Assembly (NCBI RefSeq): GCF_017357385.1 | Contig: NZ_CP071632.1 | Location: forward strand, 1,865,501 to 1,929,500 | Direction of reading: 5' to 3' | From: Rhizobium sp. NZLR1 | Lineage (GTDB): Bacteria > Pseudomonadota > Alphaproteobacteria > Rhizobiales > Rhizobiaceae | DNA length: 64,000 bases | Part shown: positions 27,784 through 36,491 of the stretch, piece after piece | Layout of the letters: the number at the start of each line of letters is the position of its first letter | How positions within the stretch are numbered: position 1 is the first letter of the stretch | Notes under the pieces: generated by a model | Told to the model about the DNA's origin: nothing | Seen by the model: the letters and a program-made list of their open reading frames with translations, nothing else | The model's database searches: none | Made by a program: the position numbers and the translations under genes

Positions 27784-29715
27784 ATGGCTTTTGTTCTGAA
27801 GACCTTCGGGACGTTGCAGCTCGTTGACGGAGATGGGAACGCTGTTGCGTTTCCCGAGAAAGGCCTGCTGCTTCTCGCCTATTTGTTCACAACCGATCAA
27901 GGTTCGGCAGATCGAACGACCTTGGCTCGCTTACTATGGGGCGAGGCCGACAGGGACGTTGCACTTTCGACTTTACGCAAGGTGATTTCGCGCATTAAGG
28001 CCCGCCAAATCGATCTCGGGGTAAACATCCTTTCATCAAAGGGCAACATACTCACCCTTGAACGGGCGTCTCTGTCTTCCGACATTCTGCTATCGAACCA
28101 GGAGGACGAGGTTGAGCCGTTTGCCCGACTGAGACAGCTGGTGAAACTGATGAACCAGCCTTTTCTGGGGGCGGTTCACAGCCATAGCCGTCAGTTTCAG
28201 CGGTGGCTTGCCGAACGGGAAAACTACCATATCGAGTTTCTCGCAAATACATTGAGAACGGCGTCCCGATTGGCCGAGTCGGGAAAGGAATCCGAACTCC
28301 TGAGGAAGGCAGCGGTTATCCTGTTTCGGACGGAGCCGAGGGATCCGGAAACGCTGCAATTGCTCATCCGGATATTCAACGCGGAAGAGGAAGTTGAATC
28401 CCTCCGGAACTATTTCGAACAGCGGCGTAGTGCGACTTCGAAAGGCATCGCCCCGCGCACCGGATCCGATGACGGTGATGCAAAACCTCTCCGTCCGACA
28501 TCCATGTCGTCAAAGGCGAAACTCGACGCGGCGCTTCCCCTTGAGCCCGAAGATATCAGCATTGCCATTCCCCGCTTGGTGCTGCTTCCGCCCAGGAACC
28601 AATCCGTTCGGCCTCAAGCTGGTTTTCTAGCCGCATCGTTGGTGGAGGATATCACGATCGGATTTTGCGTCTTCAACAGCCTGGAGGTCATAGCCCCGTA
28701 TTCGGCGGTTCAGATCGGCCACCAGGTGGAGACGCAGAAAGCCTTCTTTGAACGGCATCGCGTCAACTATATCCTCGACACCCGGATCAGCAATTCCGGC
28801 GATGAAGTGACCCTGTTCGCCCAGCTGATCTTTTTCGATCAGAATCAAATAGTTTGGGCCGAAAGGTTCAGCCTCGATCGTATGGATCTCGCCAGAGACA
28901 GGAGAGTTGTTGCCCGGCAGATCGCTCTCTCCGTGTCCAGCGAAATCGAGCGCCATGAGGCGTTGCGCGAAGATCTGAACCCGATCGCTTACCATCGATA
29001 TCTTGTCGGCAGGCGGCACCTGGCGCGGCTGACACTTCCGAACCTGCGGCGCGCCCGCAAGGAAATGAAGGCCGCGCTCAGCGAAAGCCCCGATTTCGCG
29101 CCGGCGCAGAGTTCTATGGCGCGCACCTACTCCAAGGAATGGTTGTTGACGGCCCGAGGTGATATCGATCTTTTGCAATTGGCTGAGACTTTCGCAAAGC
29201 AGGCCACCGAGATGCGTTCGGACTTTGCCGATGGCTATCGCGAGCTCGGTGTTGCCAAACTATTGCAGGGCGCGTTTGATGAAAGCGCCGAAGCAATGGA
29301 AATTGCAGAAAGCCTTGCGCCACACTATGCCGACGTGATTGCCGACTACGCGGACACGTTGGTTCATTGTTCGCTCCCCGCCATGGCCTTGCGAAAGATC
29401 GAGCGGGCAATCGAGCTGAACCCCCTCGGTCCCGATACCTATTTCTGGACTGCTGCGGGAGCAAACTATGCCCTCGGCGAATTCGAAGCTTCGCTGGACT
29501 ATATCGGGCAGATGGCCGACCCCAATTTAGCGGACAGGTTGTCCGCCGCAAGTTGGGCCATGTTGGGTCATCAGGACAAGGCGCGGGTCTTTGTACGAAG
29601 GTTTCGTGAAGGCAACCCGGACTTCGATGTGGACAAGTGGTTGTCTGCAGTTCCAAGTAAAGAGCAATGGCATAAAGATCTTTATCGTGAAGGCCTGAAG
29701 AAAGCTGGATTTTAA
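27784..29715 (+). CDS. Winged-helix (BTAD/SARP-like), TolB-like, TPR regulator
   Basis: The protein has 643 residues. Residues 5-95 form an OmpR/SARP-type winged helix (LKTFGTLQLVDGDGNAVAF, TTLARLLWGEADRDVALSTL). Residues 100-215 form a BTAD-like helical region. Residues 260-400 form a TolB/FlgO-like domain as seen in adenylate cyclase and CadC-like proteins (LLPPRNQSVRPQAGFLAASL, YILDTRISNSGDEVTLFAQL, QIVWAERFSLDRMDLARDRR). Residues 405-640 form TPR repeats. No membrane helix is seen. It probably controls transcription of itself and the 72-codon gene 25 bp downstream. Local base composition is more AT-rich than its neighbours. Confidence 0.75.
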   Translation: MAFVLKTFGTLQLVDGDGNAVAFPEKGLLLLAYLFTTDQGSADRTTLARLLWGEADRDVALSTLRKVISRIKARQIDLGVNILSSKGNILTLERASLSSDILLSNQEDEVEPFARLRQLVKLMNQPFLGAVHSHSRQFQRWLAERENYHIEFLANTLRTASRLAESGKESELLRKAAVILFRTEPRDPETLQLLIRIFNAEEEVESLRNYFEQRRSATSKGIAPRTGSDDGDAKPLRPTSMSSKAKLDAALPLEPEDISIAIPRLVLLPPRNQSVRPQAGFLAASLVEDITIGFCVFNSLEVIAPYSAVQIGHQVETQKAFFERHRVNYILDTRISNSGDEVTLFAQLIFFDQNQIVWAERFSLDRMDLARDRRVVARQIALSVSSEIERHEALREDLNPIAYHRYLVGRRHLARLTLPNLRRARKEMKAALSESPDFAPAQSSMARTYSKEWLLTARGDIDLLQLAETFAKQATEMRSDFADGYRELGVAKLLQGAFDESAEAMEIAESLAPHYADVIADYADTLVHCSLPAMALRKIERAIELNPLGPDTYFWTAAGANYALGEFEASLDYIGQMADPNLADRLSAASWAMLGHQDKARVFVRRFREGNPDFDVDKWLSAVPSKEQWHKDLYREGLKKAGF

Positions 29716-29740
29716 ACATCAATCGTTAGAGGGCAAAAAC

Positions 29741-29959
29741 ATGGCTACAGTTGTTGTTATTAGTGTTGAAGGTCAAGACGGGCTCTGGGTCGCTGATCTG
29801 GACGCCGGCACAGTACTGCCGCTCCCGGCCCCAAAGGCGGGTGGCTTGAAAGTGGTGACCGATCTTCGCGCCACCGGCGCGACGGTCACAAAGGGCGTGA
29901 ATTTGGCAGTCACCGTCAAGTCGGCAGAGGCGGCGTTCTCCGGCCATTATGACGGCTAG
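29741..29959 (+). CDS. Small protein downstream of the regulator
   Basis: The protein has 72 residues, starts 25 bp after the regulator stop and has an AGAGGG site before the ATG. It has no Cys, no signal peptide and no membrane span. The sequence alternates hydrophobic strands and turns (MATVVVISVEGQDGLWVADL, GATVTKGVNLAVTVKSAEAA) and ends FSGHYDG. A small beta-rich protein is likely. I recognise no family. Position suggests it is the output, or a modulator, of the regulator. Confidence 0.6.
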   Translation: MATVVVISVEGQDGLWVADLDAGTVLPLPAPKAGGLKVVTDLRATGATVTKGVNLAVTVKSAEAAFSGHYDG

Positions 29960-30346
29960 TGGAAGTGCTATAGCGCGGTTACGTCAGACGCGAAATAGAC
30001 CTGTAACACTCTGAATTTCGCATGATTTTATTCGGCTTCCGACGAAAGAATTATGTGGAAACGCGCGAGACGGCGGCGAGCGGAAATTGACTTGCTCGCC
30101 GTCGAGCATTAGGCATGCACTGTCAAAGTCGTTTTCGATGCCGATCAAGTGTACCGGGTTTCAGCGACAATCTATCGGCCTCGGTCATACGGGTTCGATT
30201 CCGGTCGCCCCGGACCAGCTTCACAATATCGTTTGAATATGCATGTATATTGTGGATATATGCGTTCTATTGCTTGACGGGGGCATTTTCGGTGCAAGGA
30301 TTGCGCCGCGGCGGTTGAGTAAGTGTTGTCTTCTGGGAGTAAGACG
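29960..30346. other. Non-coding gap with hairpin and tRNA-like fragment
   Basis: The first part holds an imperfect hairpin (GACGGCGGCGAGC at 30068-30080 with GCTCGCCGTC at 30094-30103), possibly a terminator without T-run. At 30182-30217 the string ACGGGTTCGATTCCGGT, followed shortly by GGACCA, resembles a tRNA T-arm and CCA end. The stem has a mismatch and no 5' half is present. It may be the remnant of an attachment site. Confidence 0.4.
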
Positions 30347-30478
30347 ATGGTTTACGATTGGAGTGGGGCTAGGGTTCGGCGCGTCCGGATCGTCAAGACC
30401 AGTGTCGCGCTTGTTCTGGGAACTGCGATCGCTGCAATACCACTGTTTTTCTGGGCCGTGCAGCTGCGCGGGTTCTAG
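30347..30478 (+). CDS. Small 43-residue membrane protein
   Basis: The ATG follows GGGAGTAAGACG. The N-terminus is basic (MVYDWSGARVRRVRIVK) and is followed by one transmembrane helix (TSVALVLGTAIAAIPLFFW) and a short tail. The strong ribosome site and the positive-inside topology support a real gene. The function is unknown. Confidence 0.5.
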   Translation: MVYDWSGARVRRVRIVKTSVALVLGTAIAAIPLFFWAVQLRGF

Positions 30479-30488
30479 TCCAGGATAA

Positions 30489-30863
30489 TCAGCTTTCTGC
30501 GAGAGGAAGCGTATCTGGCGCTTTGGTCGCGCGCCACCTGTTGATCACCCAGCCGGCGAGCAGCCCCAAGGCGGCGCCCATTGCCTTGATGCCGGCATCA
30601 TGCAGGCGCGGATGGCGCGTCGGCGAAAGGTACTGCAGATATTCGATGGCGACGGAACCAGCGATCAGCAGCACGGCCACCAATTTCCACTGTTTCGGAT
30701 AGGCGAGCGCAAAGGCGAGGCCGAGAAGAACATAAGCGCCTGCGCGGTCGGTGTCGACCGTCGTAACGGTCTCCGGCCTCAGCCCGATCGGCGAAACCGT
30801 GACGAAGAGGATGACGGCGAGCAGCAGCCAGGCGAGTGGTTTTGCGAAGTTGAACGTGATCAT
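30489..30863 (-). CDS. VanZ family membrane protein
   Basis: The protein has 124 residues with four predicted transmembrane helices: PLAWLLLAVILFVTVSPIGL, AYVLLGLAFALAYP, LVAVLLIAGSVAIEYLQYL and AMGAALGLLAGWVINRW. The VanZ-type motif is IEYLQYLSPTRHPRLHDAGIK split around the third helix, with the conserved E-x-x-Q and R-x-x-x-x-D-x-x-x-N/K region. VanZ proteins have been linked to glycopeptide tolerance and envelope functions. Its role here is unknown. Confidence 0.85.
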   Translation of the reverse strand: MITFNFAKPLAWLLLAVILFVTVSPIGLRPETVTTVDTDRAGAYVLLGLAFALAYPKQWKLVAVLLIAGSVAIEYLQYLSPTRHPRLHDAGIKAMGAALGLLAGWVINRWRATKAPDTLPLAES

Positions 30864-31054
30864 GGCTTTATATTAGTGGCTGGCGTTTTCATTGACAGTT
30901 AAAATCAGTTCATGTGCCGCCAATTTTGCGGTGGGCTTAAGAAAGGCTTTCGCAAACAGGGCTGGCGGCGAACCGCAAATGGCCGAAACGGGCTTTCTTT
31001 TGCCGGTCGGCCTATGCCATAGCGGCGCTGTAATTATGAGAATGGACCACGCCC

Positions 31055-32305
31055 GTGACGAGACTTGATGTCGAAAGCGCCGAAGAAGCAATGCGCAGCC
31101 TTTTTCCGGCAACACCGCTGCAACTCAACGATCATCTGTCGGCGCGCTACGGGGCCGATATCTGGCTGAAGCGCGAGGATCTGTCGCCGGTGCGCTCCTA
31201 TAAGATCCGCGGCGCCTTCAATTTCTTCCGCAAGGCGATCGGGCAGGGAGCGGTCGGCAAGACCTTCGTCTGCGCCTCGGCCGGCAATCACGCCCAGGGC
31301 TTCGCCTTCGTCTGCCGCCATTTCGGCGTGCCGGGCGTCGTCTTCATGCCGGTGACGACACCGCAGCAGAAGATCGACAAGACGCGCATGTTCGGCGCCG
31401 AATTCATCACCATCCGATTGTTCGGAGACTTCTTCGACCAATGCTACCAGGCCGCGCGCGACCATGTCGAGGCAATCGGCGGCGTCATGGTGCCGCCCTT
31501 CGACCATGCCGACATCATTGAGGGACAGGCGACCGTCGCCGCTGAAATCATGCAGCAACTGCCTGAGGGAACGGTGCCTGATATGGTCGTCCTGCCGGTC
31601 GGCGGCGGCGGCCTTGCCGCCGGCATTACCGGTTATCTCCACGGCACCGTGCCGAAATCGGCTTTCGTCTTCACCGAGCCCGCCGGCGCGCCGAGCCTGA
31701 GGCGCAGTATCGAGGCCGGCAAGGTGACGACGCTTGCCAAGGTCGATAATTTCGTCGACGGCGCCGCCGTTGCCCGGATCGGCGACCTGAATTTCGCCGC
31801 TCTTTGCGATTTCCCGGCAAGCCAAGTGCAACTGATGCCGGAGAACGCCATCTGCGTCACCATTCAGGAGATGCTGAATGTCGAGGGCGTCGTGCTGGAG
31901 CCGGCCGGCGCATTGTCGCTGACGGCGATCGCCGCGATGGACCGCCACGTGATCCGCGGCAAGACCATCGTTGCCGTCGTCTCTGGCGGCAATTTCGATT
32001 TCGAGCGTCTGCCTGACGTAAAGGAAAGAGCCATGCGTTACGCAGGGCTGAAGAAATACTTCATCCTGCGGCTTGCCCAGCGCCCCGGGGCGCTCAGGGA
32101 TTTCCTCAATCTGCTCGGCCCCGACGACGATATCGCCCGTTTCGAATATCTGAAGAAATCAGCGCGCAATTTCGGCTCGATCCTGATCGGCATCGAAACC
32201 AAGGCGCCGGACAATTTCGCCAGGCTGATCGGAAATTTCGAAGCTGCCGGCATGGGTTACGAGGATATCACCGAAAACGAGATCCTCGCCAATCTGATCA
32301 TTTAA
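31055..32305 (+). CDS. ilvA: Threonine dehydratase (threonine ammonia-lyase)
   Basis: The protein has 416 residues. It is a PLP enzyme that makes 2-oxobutanoate from threonine for isoleucine synthesis. The PLP lysine is in SPVRSYKIRGAFNFF and the phosphate loop is VVLPVGGGGLAAG. A single ACT-like regulatory domain lies at residues 330-400 (YFILRLAQRPGALRDFLNLL), giving the short form. The start is a GTG at 31055; nearby ATGs are out of frame. The ribosome site is weak. Confidence 0.92.
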   Translation: MTRLDVESAEEAMRSLFPATPLQLNDHLSARYGADIWLKREDLSPVRSYKIRGAFNFFRKAIGQGAVGKTFVCASAGNHAQGFAFVCRHFGVPGVVFMPVTTPQQKIDKTRMFGAEFITIRLFGDFFDQCYQAARDHVEAIGGVMVPPFDHADIIEGQATVAAEIMQQLPEGTVPDMVVLPVGGGGLAAGITGYLHGTVPKSAFVFTEPAGAPSLRRSIEAGKVTTLAKVDNFVDGAAVARIGDLNFAALCDFPASQVQLMPENAICVTIQEMLNVEGVVLEPAGALSLTAIAAMDRHVIRGKTIVAVVSGGNFDFERLPDVKERAMRYAGLKKYFILRLAQRPGALRDFLNLLGPDDDIARFEYLKKSARNFGSILIGIETKAPDNFARLIGNFEAAGMGYEDITENEILANLII

Positions 32306-32342
32306 CTTGGCGACGACGATATCGCCGTGCTAAAGGCGCAGC

Positions 32343-32672
32343 ATGGCTTCGTTCATTTCAAATATTTTTTCGATGTTCTCCGGCGGCAGCAAACCCGCCC
32401 CCTCGGAGGCGGCCGGCCCTTCCGGCGAGCCGCAGCTTTACAATGATTGCACGATCTACGCGGAGCCGCGTAGGGAAGGCAGCCAATATCGTCTTGCCGG
32501 CCGCATCGAAAAGAAGGTCGGCGACGAGGTGCTGGTACGCAATTTCATCCGCGCCGATCTGTTTAGCTCTTCCGATGATGCGCTCGAATGCACTGTGCGC
32601 AAGGCGCAGCAGATCATTGATCAGCATGGTTCGTCGCTCTTTGGTGACGGCGAGAAGCTTCGTCAGGTCTGA
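32343..32672 (+). CDS. HlyU family protein
   Basis: The protein has 109 residues. After a low-complexity N-terminus (residues 1-30) comes the HlyU-like domain: YNDCTIYAEPRREGSQYRLA, then KKVGDEVLVRNFIRADLFSS. The C-terminal helix AQQIIDQHGSSLFGDGE is typical. This is the alphaproteobacterial DUF/HlyU Pfam family; a role in transcription is assumed from the name only. It sits 37 bp after ilvA and may be read with it. Confidence 0.8.
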   Translation: MASFISNIFSMFSGGSKPAPSEAAGPSGEPQLYNDCTIYAEPRREGSQYRLAGRIEKKVGDEVLVRNFIRADLFSSSDDALECTVRKAQQIIDQHGSSLFGDGEKLRQV

Positions 32673-32927
32673 AATCGGGATCTGCCGGATCGGCCGGATG
32701 TCGGCCGCAATTATTCTTGTTTTTCAATCCTGTGAGCCGGATGCTTCTCCGGCGCGCGCAATCGTGCTCACGCATTCTTAAAGGATTGCGGTCAAAGGTA
32801 TCGCCTGCAGCATGTGCAGGGCCGCCCTCGTGTTTGACTTTTTCGGACGATCGACCAAAGGATCCGCTGTCGCGATCGCCGCGTCCGCGCGCCGCCGACC
32901 GCGCCGGCTTGAAGCTGGGGAGAGGTG

Positions 32928-34196
32928 ATGGAGACGTTCAACCTCGCGCTCTTCGCTGTCGAAGCCGTCGCCTATTTCTCGCTGATGGTCACGCTTCTGC
33001 ACTTCCGTCATCGGCTCGGTCTGGGCGTCTTCCTGACGGCGCTCGGGGTCATGCATTTCATGGAAACCTATCTGGCGGCGGTCTTCTACGTCTCGTTGCC
33101 GTTCGGCGATGTGTCGCCGGGTTCATCGGTCTTCTTCTCCGGCAAGCTGATGATGATCCTGATGCTTTACCGGCAGGAGGATGCCGCCACGGTGCGTCAG
33201 CCGATCTACGGCCTGTTCCTCGGCAACCTGATGACCGTCGGCATCGCCTGGGTGCTGCAGCTGCACCTGCCGCTGCAAATGTCGCCCAACCACACGCCCG
33301 ATGTCGATTTCCTCAAAGAGATGGGCTGGCTGATGGTCTGGGGCACGGCGTTGCTCTATGTCGATTCACTCGGCATCATCCTGCTTTACGAGAAACTCGG
33401 CGATTTCTTCCGCCGGCGCGTCGTGCTGCGCTTCCTGATTTCCGGATTTGTGCTGCTGACCTTCGACCAGATCGGCTTCTTTGCCGCGTTGAATTATTTC
33501 CTGGATGTGCCGATCGCTGCATTCTGGGCCGGATGGAAGGCGAAAATGCTGGCCGTCTGCCTCTATGCGGCGATGTTTGCGATCTACGAATATCGTATTC
33601 GCCGGGGCGGGGCCAGCGTGTCGGCACGTTCGATCAGCGACGTGTTCGGCGACCTGACATTCCGCGAGCGCTACAACGACCTTCTGGAGCGCACCGGCCG
33701 CGATATGCTCACCGGCGTCTACGATCGCACGCGCATGGAAGTTGAAGCACCGCTGATGGTGCGCGAGGCATTGAGGCAGGGGCTATTCGCCACCGTCCTC
33801 ATTCTCGACGCCGATCACTTCAAGGATGTCAATGACGGCTACGGCCATCTCCAGGGCGATGAGGTGCTGAAGGCGATCGCCGCCCGATTGGGCACGACGT
33901 TGCGCTCGAGCGACCGCGTCTTCCGCTTCGGCGGCGAGGAATTCGTTGCCATCTGCCCGGGCACCGACCACGAGGAAGGTCTGCTCCTTGCCGAGCGCCT
34001 GCGCTGGACGATCGCCACCAGCGTCAAGACGCCGGATGACCGGCCGGTCACGGTCAGTATCGGCGTTGCGACCGCCGACGAGGACGGTGTCGATTTTACC
34101 GCCGTGCTGGCGGCCGCCGATGGCCGGCTTTATGCTGCCAAGAAGAGCGGCCGCAACTGCGTCGTCGGCCGTTCCGGGGTGGTGAAACTCGCTTAA
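32928..34196 (+). CDS. Membrane-bound diguanylate cyclase
   Basis: The protein has 422 residues. The ATG at 32928 follows GGGGAGAGGTG. Residues 5-215 contain about seven transmembrane helices with no known sensor name. The GGDEF domain (residues 250-415) has the active motif RFGGEEF. The allosteric I-site RSSD lies five residues upstream, so both c-di-GMP synthesis and product inhibition are predicted. The stop overlaps that of the convergent SDR gene by two bases (shared TTAA). Confidence 0.93.
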   Translation: METFNLALFAVEAVAYFSLMVTLLHFRHRLGLGVFLTALGVMHFMETYLAAVFYVSLPFGDVSPGSSVFFSGKLMMILMLYRQEDAATVRQPIYGLFLGNLMTVGIAWVLQLHLPLQMSPNHTPDVDFLKEMGWLMVWGTALLYVDSLGIILLYEKLGDFFRRRVVLRFLISGFVLLTFDQIGFFAALNYFLDVPIAAFWAGWKAKMLAVCLYAAMFAIYEYRIRRGGASVSARSISDVFGDLTFRERYNDLLERTGRDMLTGVYDRTRMEVEAPLMVREALRQGLFATVLILDADHFKDVNDGYGHLQGDEVLKAIAARLGTTLRSSDRVFRFGGEEFVAICPGTDHEEGLLLAERLRWTIATSVKTPDDRPVTVSIGVATADEDGVDFTAVLAAADGRLYAAKKSGRNCVVGRSGVVKLA

Positions 34197-34969
34197 GCCG
34201 CGCGGAAGATCTTGGCGCCGGACGGGGCGCTCGTCATGCCGCCATCGACGGTGATCTCGATGCCGGTGATATTGGCCGCGTCATCCGAGGCCAGATAGAG
34301 TGCTGCCTTGGCGATTTCGTCAGCTTCGCTCATGCGGCCGAGCGGGCTCATCCCGCCGATGCGGGCTTCCAGCGCCGACATCGCGTCTTCCGTCGGTGCC
34401 ATCGGCGACCAGATCGGCGTCTTCGTGCCGCCTGGTGTCACCTGGTTGACGCGGATGCCGCGGGGCGCGAGCTCGGAGGCCATATTCCGCGTCAACGCCC
34501 GGACCGCAGCCTTGGTCGCCGCATAGGCCGACCAGCCGGGGGCGCCGAGCACGGCATGCACCGAACCGTTGAGGATGACAGAAGCGCCGTCGTTGAAATG
34601 CGGCAGGGCCGCCTGCACGGTGAAGAAAACCGCCGTCAGATTGGTGCTGATGATCTGGTTGAACTGCGCGGGCGACGTCTCGCCGAGCGGCGTCGCGCCG
34701 CCAATGCCGGCATTGGCGAAGACGATGTCGAACTTGCCGACCTTTGCGGCGGCTTCCGCAAAGGCCTTCTCGGTGGCAGCGGCATCGGTGACGTCGATCT
34801 TCAGTGCCAGCACGCCGGCCCCAAGCGCCTTTTCGGCCGCGGCCAGCGTTTCCGGATTGCGGCCGGTGATCACCACCCTGGCGCCCTCATCGATGAAGAT
34901 CCTGGCGGTGGCGAGACCGATACCGCTGTTTCCGCCGGTGATCAGCGCGACCTTGTTTCTTAGACGCAT
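34193..34969 (-). CDS. SDR family oxidoreductase
   Basis: The protein has 258 residues and is a classical short-chain dehydrogenase. The cofactor motif is ALITGGNSGIGLATARI, with FANAGIGG and the active site SAYAATKAAVRAL (Y-x-x-x-K). It ends with GIEITVDGGMTSAP. The substrate is unknown. It is divergent from a TetR regulator across a gap that holds a palindromic operator candidate, so it is probably that regulator's target. Confidence 0.9.
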   Translation of the reverse strand: MRLRNKVALITGGNSGIGLATARIFIDEGARVVITGRNPETLAAAEKALGAGVLALKIDVTDAAATEKAFAEAAAKVGKFDIVFANAGIGGATPLGETSPAQFNQIISTNLTAVFFTVQAALPHFNDGASVILNGSVHAVLGAPGWSAYAATKAAVRALTRNMASELAPRGIRVNQVTPGGTKTPIWSPMAPTEDAMSALEARIGGMSPLGRMSEADEIAKAALYLASDDAANITGIEITVDGGMTSAPSGAKIFRAA

Positions 34970-35024
34970 GATTCATGCTCCTCTTGGAATTGCTAACGAT
35001 CTGGATTATGATCGTTATCTATAA

Positions 35025-35042
35025 GGATTATGACTGTAATCC
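35025..35042. promoter_or_regulatory. Candidate TetR operator
   Basis: GGATTA-TGACTG-TAATCC is a perfect 6-bp inverted repeat. The half-site GGATTATGA also appears at 35003-35011, 22 bp away. Both lie between the SDR start (34969) and the TetR start (35130), where a shared divergent promoter is expected. Confidence 0.55.
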
Positions 35043-35054
35043 ATGCGAGTCAAG

Positions 35055-35102
35055 GAGCATGATGCCGAAAAGTGTAAGCGGTTTTCGGCCGACATCATGC
35101 TC
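35055..35102. repeat. Rhizobial palindromic element with GAGCATGATG arms
   Basis: The outer arms GAGCATGATG (35055-35064) and CATCATGCTC (35093-35102) pair perfectly. The inner CCGAAAA and TTTTCGG also pair. From memory, elements with these arms are dispersed between genes in Rhizobium genomes. It lies directly upstream of the TetR gene and may fold in its leader mRNA. Confidence 0.75.
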
Positions 35103-35129
35103 ATTCGAATTTAGTGCCGGGAGATTCCG

Positions 35130-35705
35130 ATGGGGCGTTCGCAGCTGGAGAAACAGAAGACGCACGAGAAGATCGTCGAGACCGCGTCGAAGCGGCTGCG
35201 CGAGGAAGGGCTCGAAGGTATCGGCGTCGCCGACCTGATGAAGGAGGCCGGGCTGACCGTCGGCGGCTTCTACAAGCACTTCGCCTCCCGCGACGATCTC
35301 GTCGCCGAGGCGATTCAGTCCGCTTTCGATTCGTGGGGACGCAGGCTGGCGGCCGAGGGTGTGGATCCGGCGGCGATGAAGCCCGCCGATATCGCCGATC
35401 GTTACGTCAGTGTCTATCATCGCGACAACCCCGGCGACGGTTGCCCATTTGCGGCGTTGACCTCCGATATAGCCCGCAGCGGCGAGAAGGCGCGGGCGAT
35501 CGCCACCGATGGGCTCAGGCGCAATTTTGAGGCTTTGGCGAGCAAGGCTGCGGGAGCGGACGAGGGAGAACGGCGACGCAAGGCGATCATGGCCTTCGCG
35601 ATGATGGCCGGCGGCGTCGGCCTTTCCAGGATTTCCTCCGATGAGCAACTCTCGACCGAAATCCTGGAGACGGTCCGGGATTTTGTCGCCGGTATCGACC
35701 AATGA
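35130..35705 (+). CDS. TetR/AcrR family repressor
   Basis: The protein has 191 residues. The N-terminal DNA-binding domain (residues 8-55) has the helix-turn-helix GVADLMKEAGLTVGGFYKHF. The C-terminal ligand domain has one Cys in GDGCPFAALTSDIAR. It is divergent from the SDR gene, with the operator candidate between them. The likely effector is an electrophile or aldehyde handled by the SDR (inference). Confidence 0.9.
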   Translation: MGRSQLEKQKTHEKIVETASKRLREEGLEGIGVADLMKEAGLTVGGFYKHFASRDDLVAEAIQSAFDSWGRRLAAEGVDPAAMKPADIADRYVSVYHRDNPGDGCPFAALTSDIARSGEKARAIATDGLRRNFEALASKAAGADEGERRRKAIMAFAMMAGGVGLSRISSDEQLSTEILETVRDFVAGIDQ

Positions 35706-35708
35706 CAA

Positions 35709-35730
35709 ACGGCCGGCAATTGCCGGCCGT
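35709..35730. terminator. Bidirectional hairpin between convergent genes
   Basis: ACGGCCGGCAA and TTGCCGGCCGT form a perfect 22-bp palindrome between the stops of the TetR gene and azoR. Its position suggests a shared terminator. Confidence 0.6.
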
Positions 35731-35753
35731 TCCATGCGAGCATTAGAAGCCGA

Positions 35754-36368
35754 TCAGGCGGCCAGCGCGATTTCCTGGACGCGCGACTTGGCGGCGTCGA
35801 TGGCCTTTTCGGCAGCTTCGGGACCGAAGGCCAGGCCTTCGACATAGATGGTCTCGATATCGCTGATGCCGAGGAAGCCGAGCACCGACTTCAAGTAGGG
35901 CACGGCGTGGTTCAAGGCGGATGCCGGTCCTTGCGAGTAGACGCCACCCGAGGCGAGCACCACATAAACCTTCTTGCCGGTCGCGAGGCCAACCGGGCCG
36001 CTTTCCGTGTACTTGAAGGTCAGGCCGGCGCGGGCGACGTTGTCGATCCAGGTCTTCAGCGACGAATAGATGTTGAAGTTGATGAGACCGGTGCTGATGA
36101 CGATCGTGTCGGCGGCAAGCAGCTCGTTGACAAGTTCGTCGGAAGTTTTGACGGCGGCTGCCTCCTCAGCAGTGCGGGCTTCGGCCGGCTTGCGGATTGC
36201 GCCGGTGAAGAGGTCATCGATATGCGGCAACGGATTGGCGGCAAGGTCGCGGCGAACGACAACACTACCAGGGTTCTGGCTCTTCAGCTTTTCAGCGAGG
36301 TCGACGGCGATCGGCGTCGAGAGCGAGTCGGCGCGCGGGCTGGACGTCAGAAGAAGGATGGACGACAT
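35754..36368 (-). CDS. azoR: FMN-dependent NADH-azoreductase
   Basis: The protein has 204 residues and is a flavodoxin-like fold of the AzoR/AcpD family. It reduces quinones and azo compounds. The ATG at 36368 follows AAGGAAATGCACC. Signatures are LLTSSPRADSLSTPIA for FMN phosphate, LINFNIYSSLKTWIDNVAR for the dimer face and VYVVLASGGVYSQGP. It is divergent from a LysR regulator across 123 bp. Confidence 0.92.
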   Translation of the reverse strand: MSSILLLTSSPRADSLSTPIAVDLAEKLKSQNPGSVVVRRDLAANPLPHIDDLFTGAIRKPAEARTAEEAAAVKTSDELVNELLAADTIVISTGLINFNIYSSLKTWIDNVARAGLTFKYTESGPVGLATGKKVYVVLASGGVYSQGPASALNHAVPYLKSVLGFLGISDIETIYVEGLAFGPEAAEKAIDAAKSRVQEIALAA

Positions 36369-36491
36369 GGTGCATTTCCTTTCGAATTGGATTTGACGGC
36401 CCATTGCTGGGAGGTGAGCCGCAGTGTCGACGAGGAAAATAGGTCTGGCCTGCTATCGAAAAAACGGTGATAATGTCGATCGAAACTATCG

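Noticed and set aside
30182..30217. A second tRNA gene
   Set aside because: Only a T-arm-like segment with a mismatched stem and a CCA-like end is present. There is no acceptor partner, D-arm or anticodon arm.
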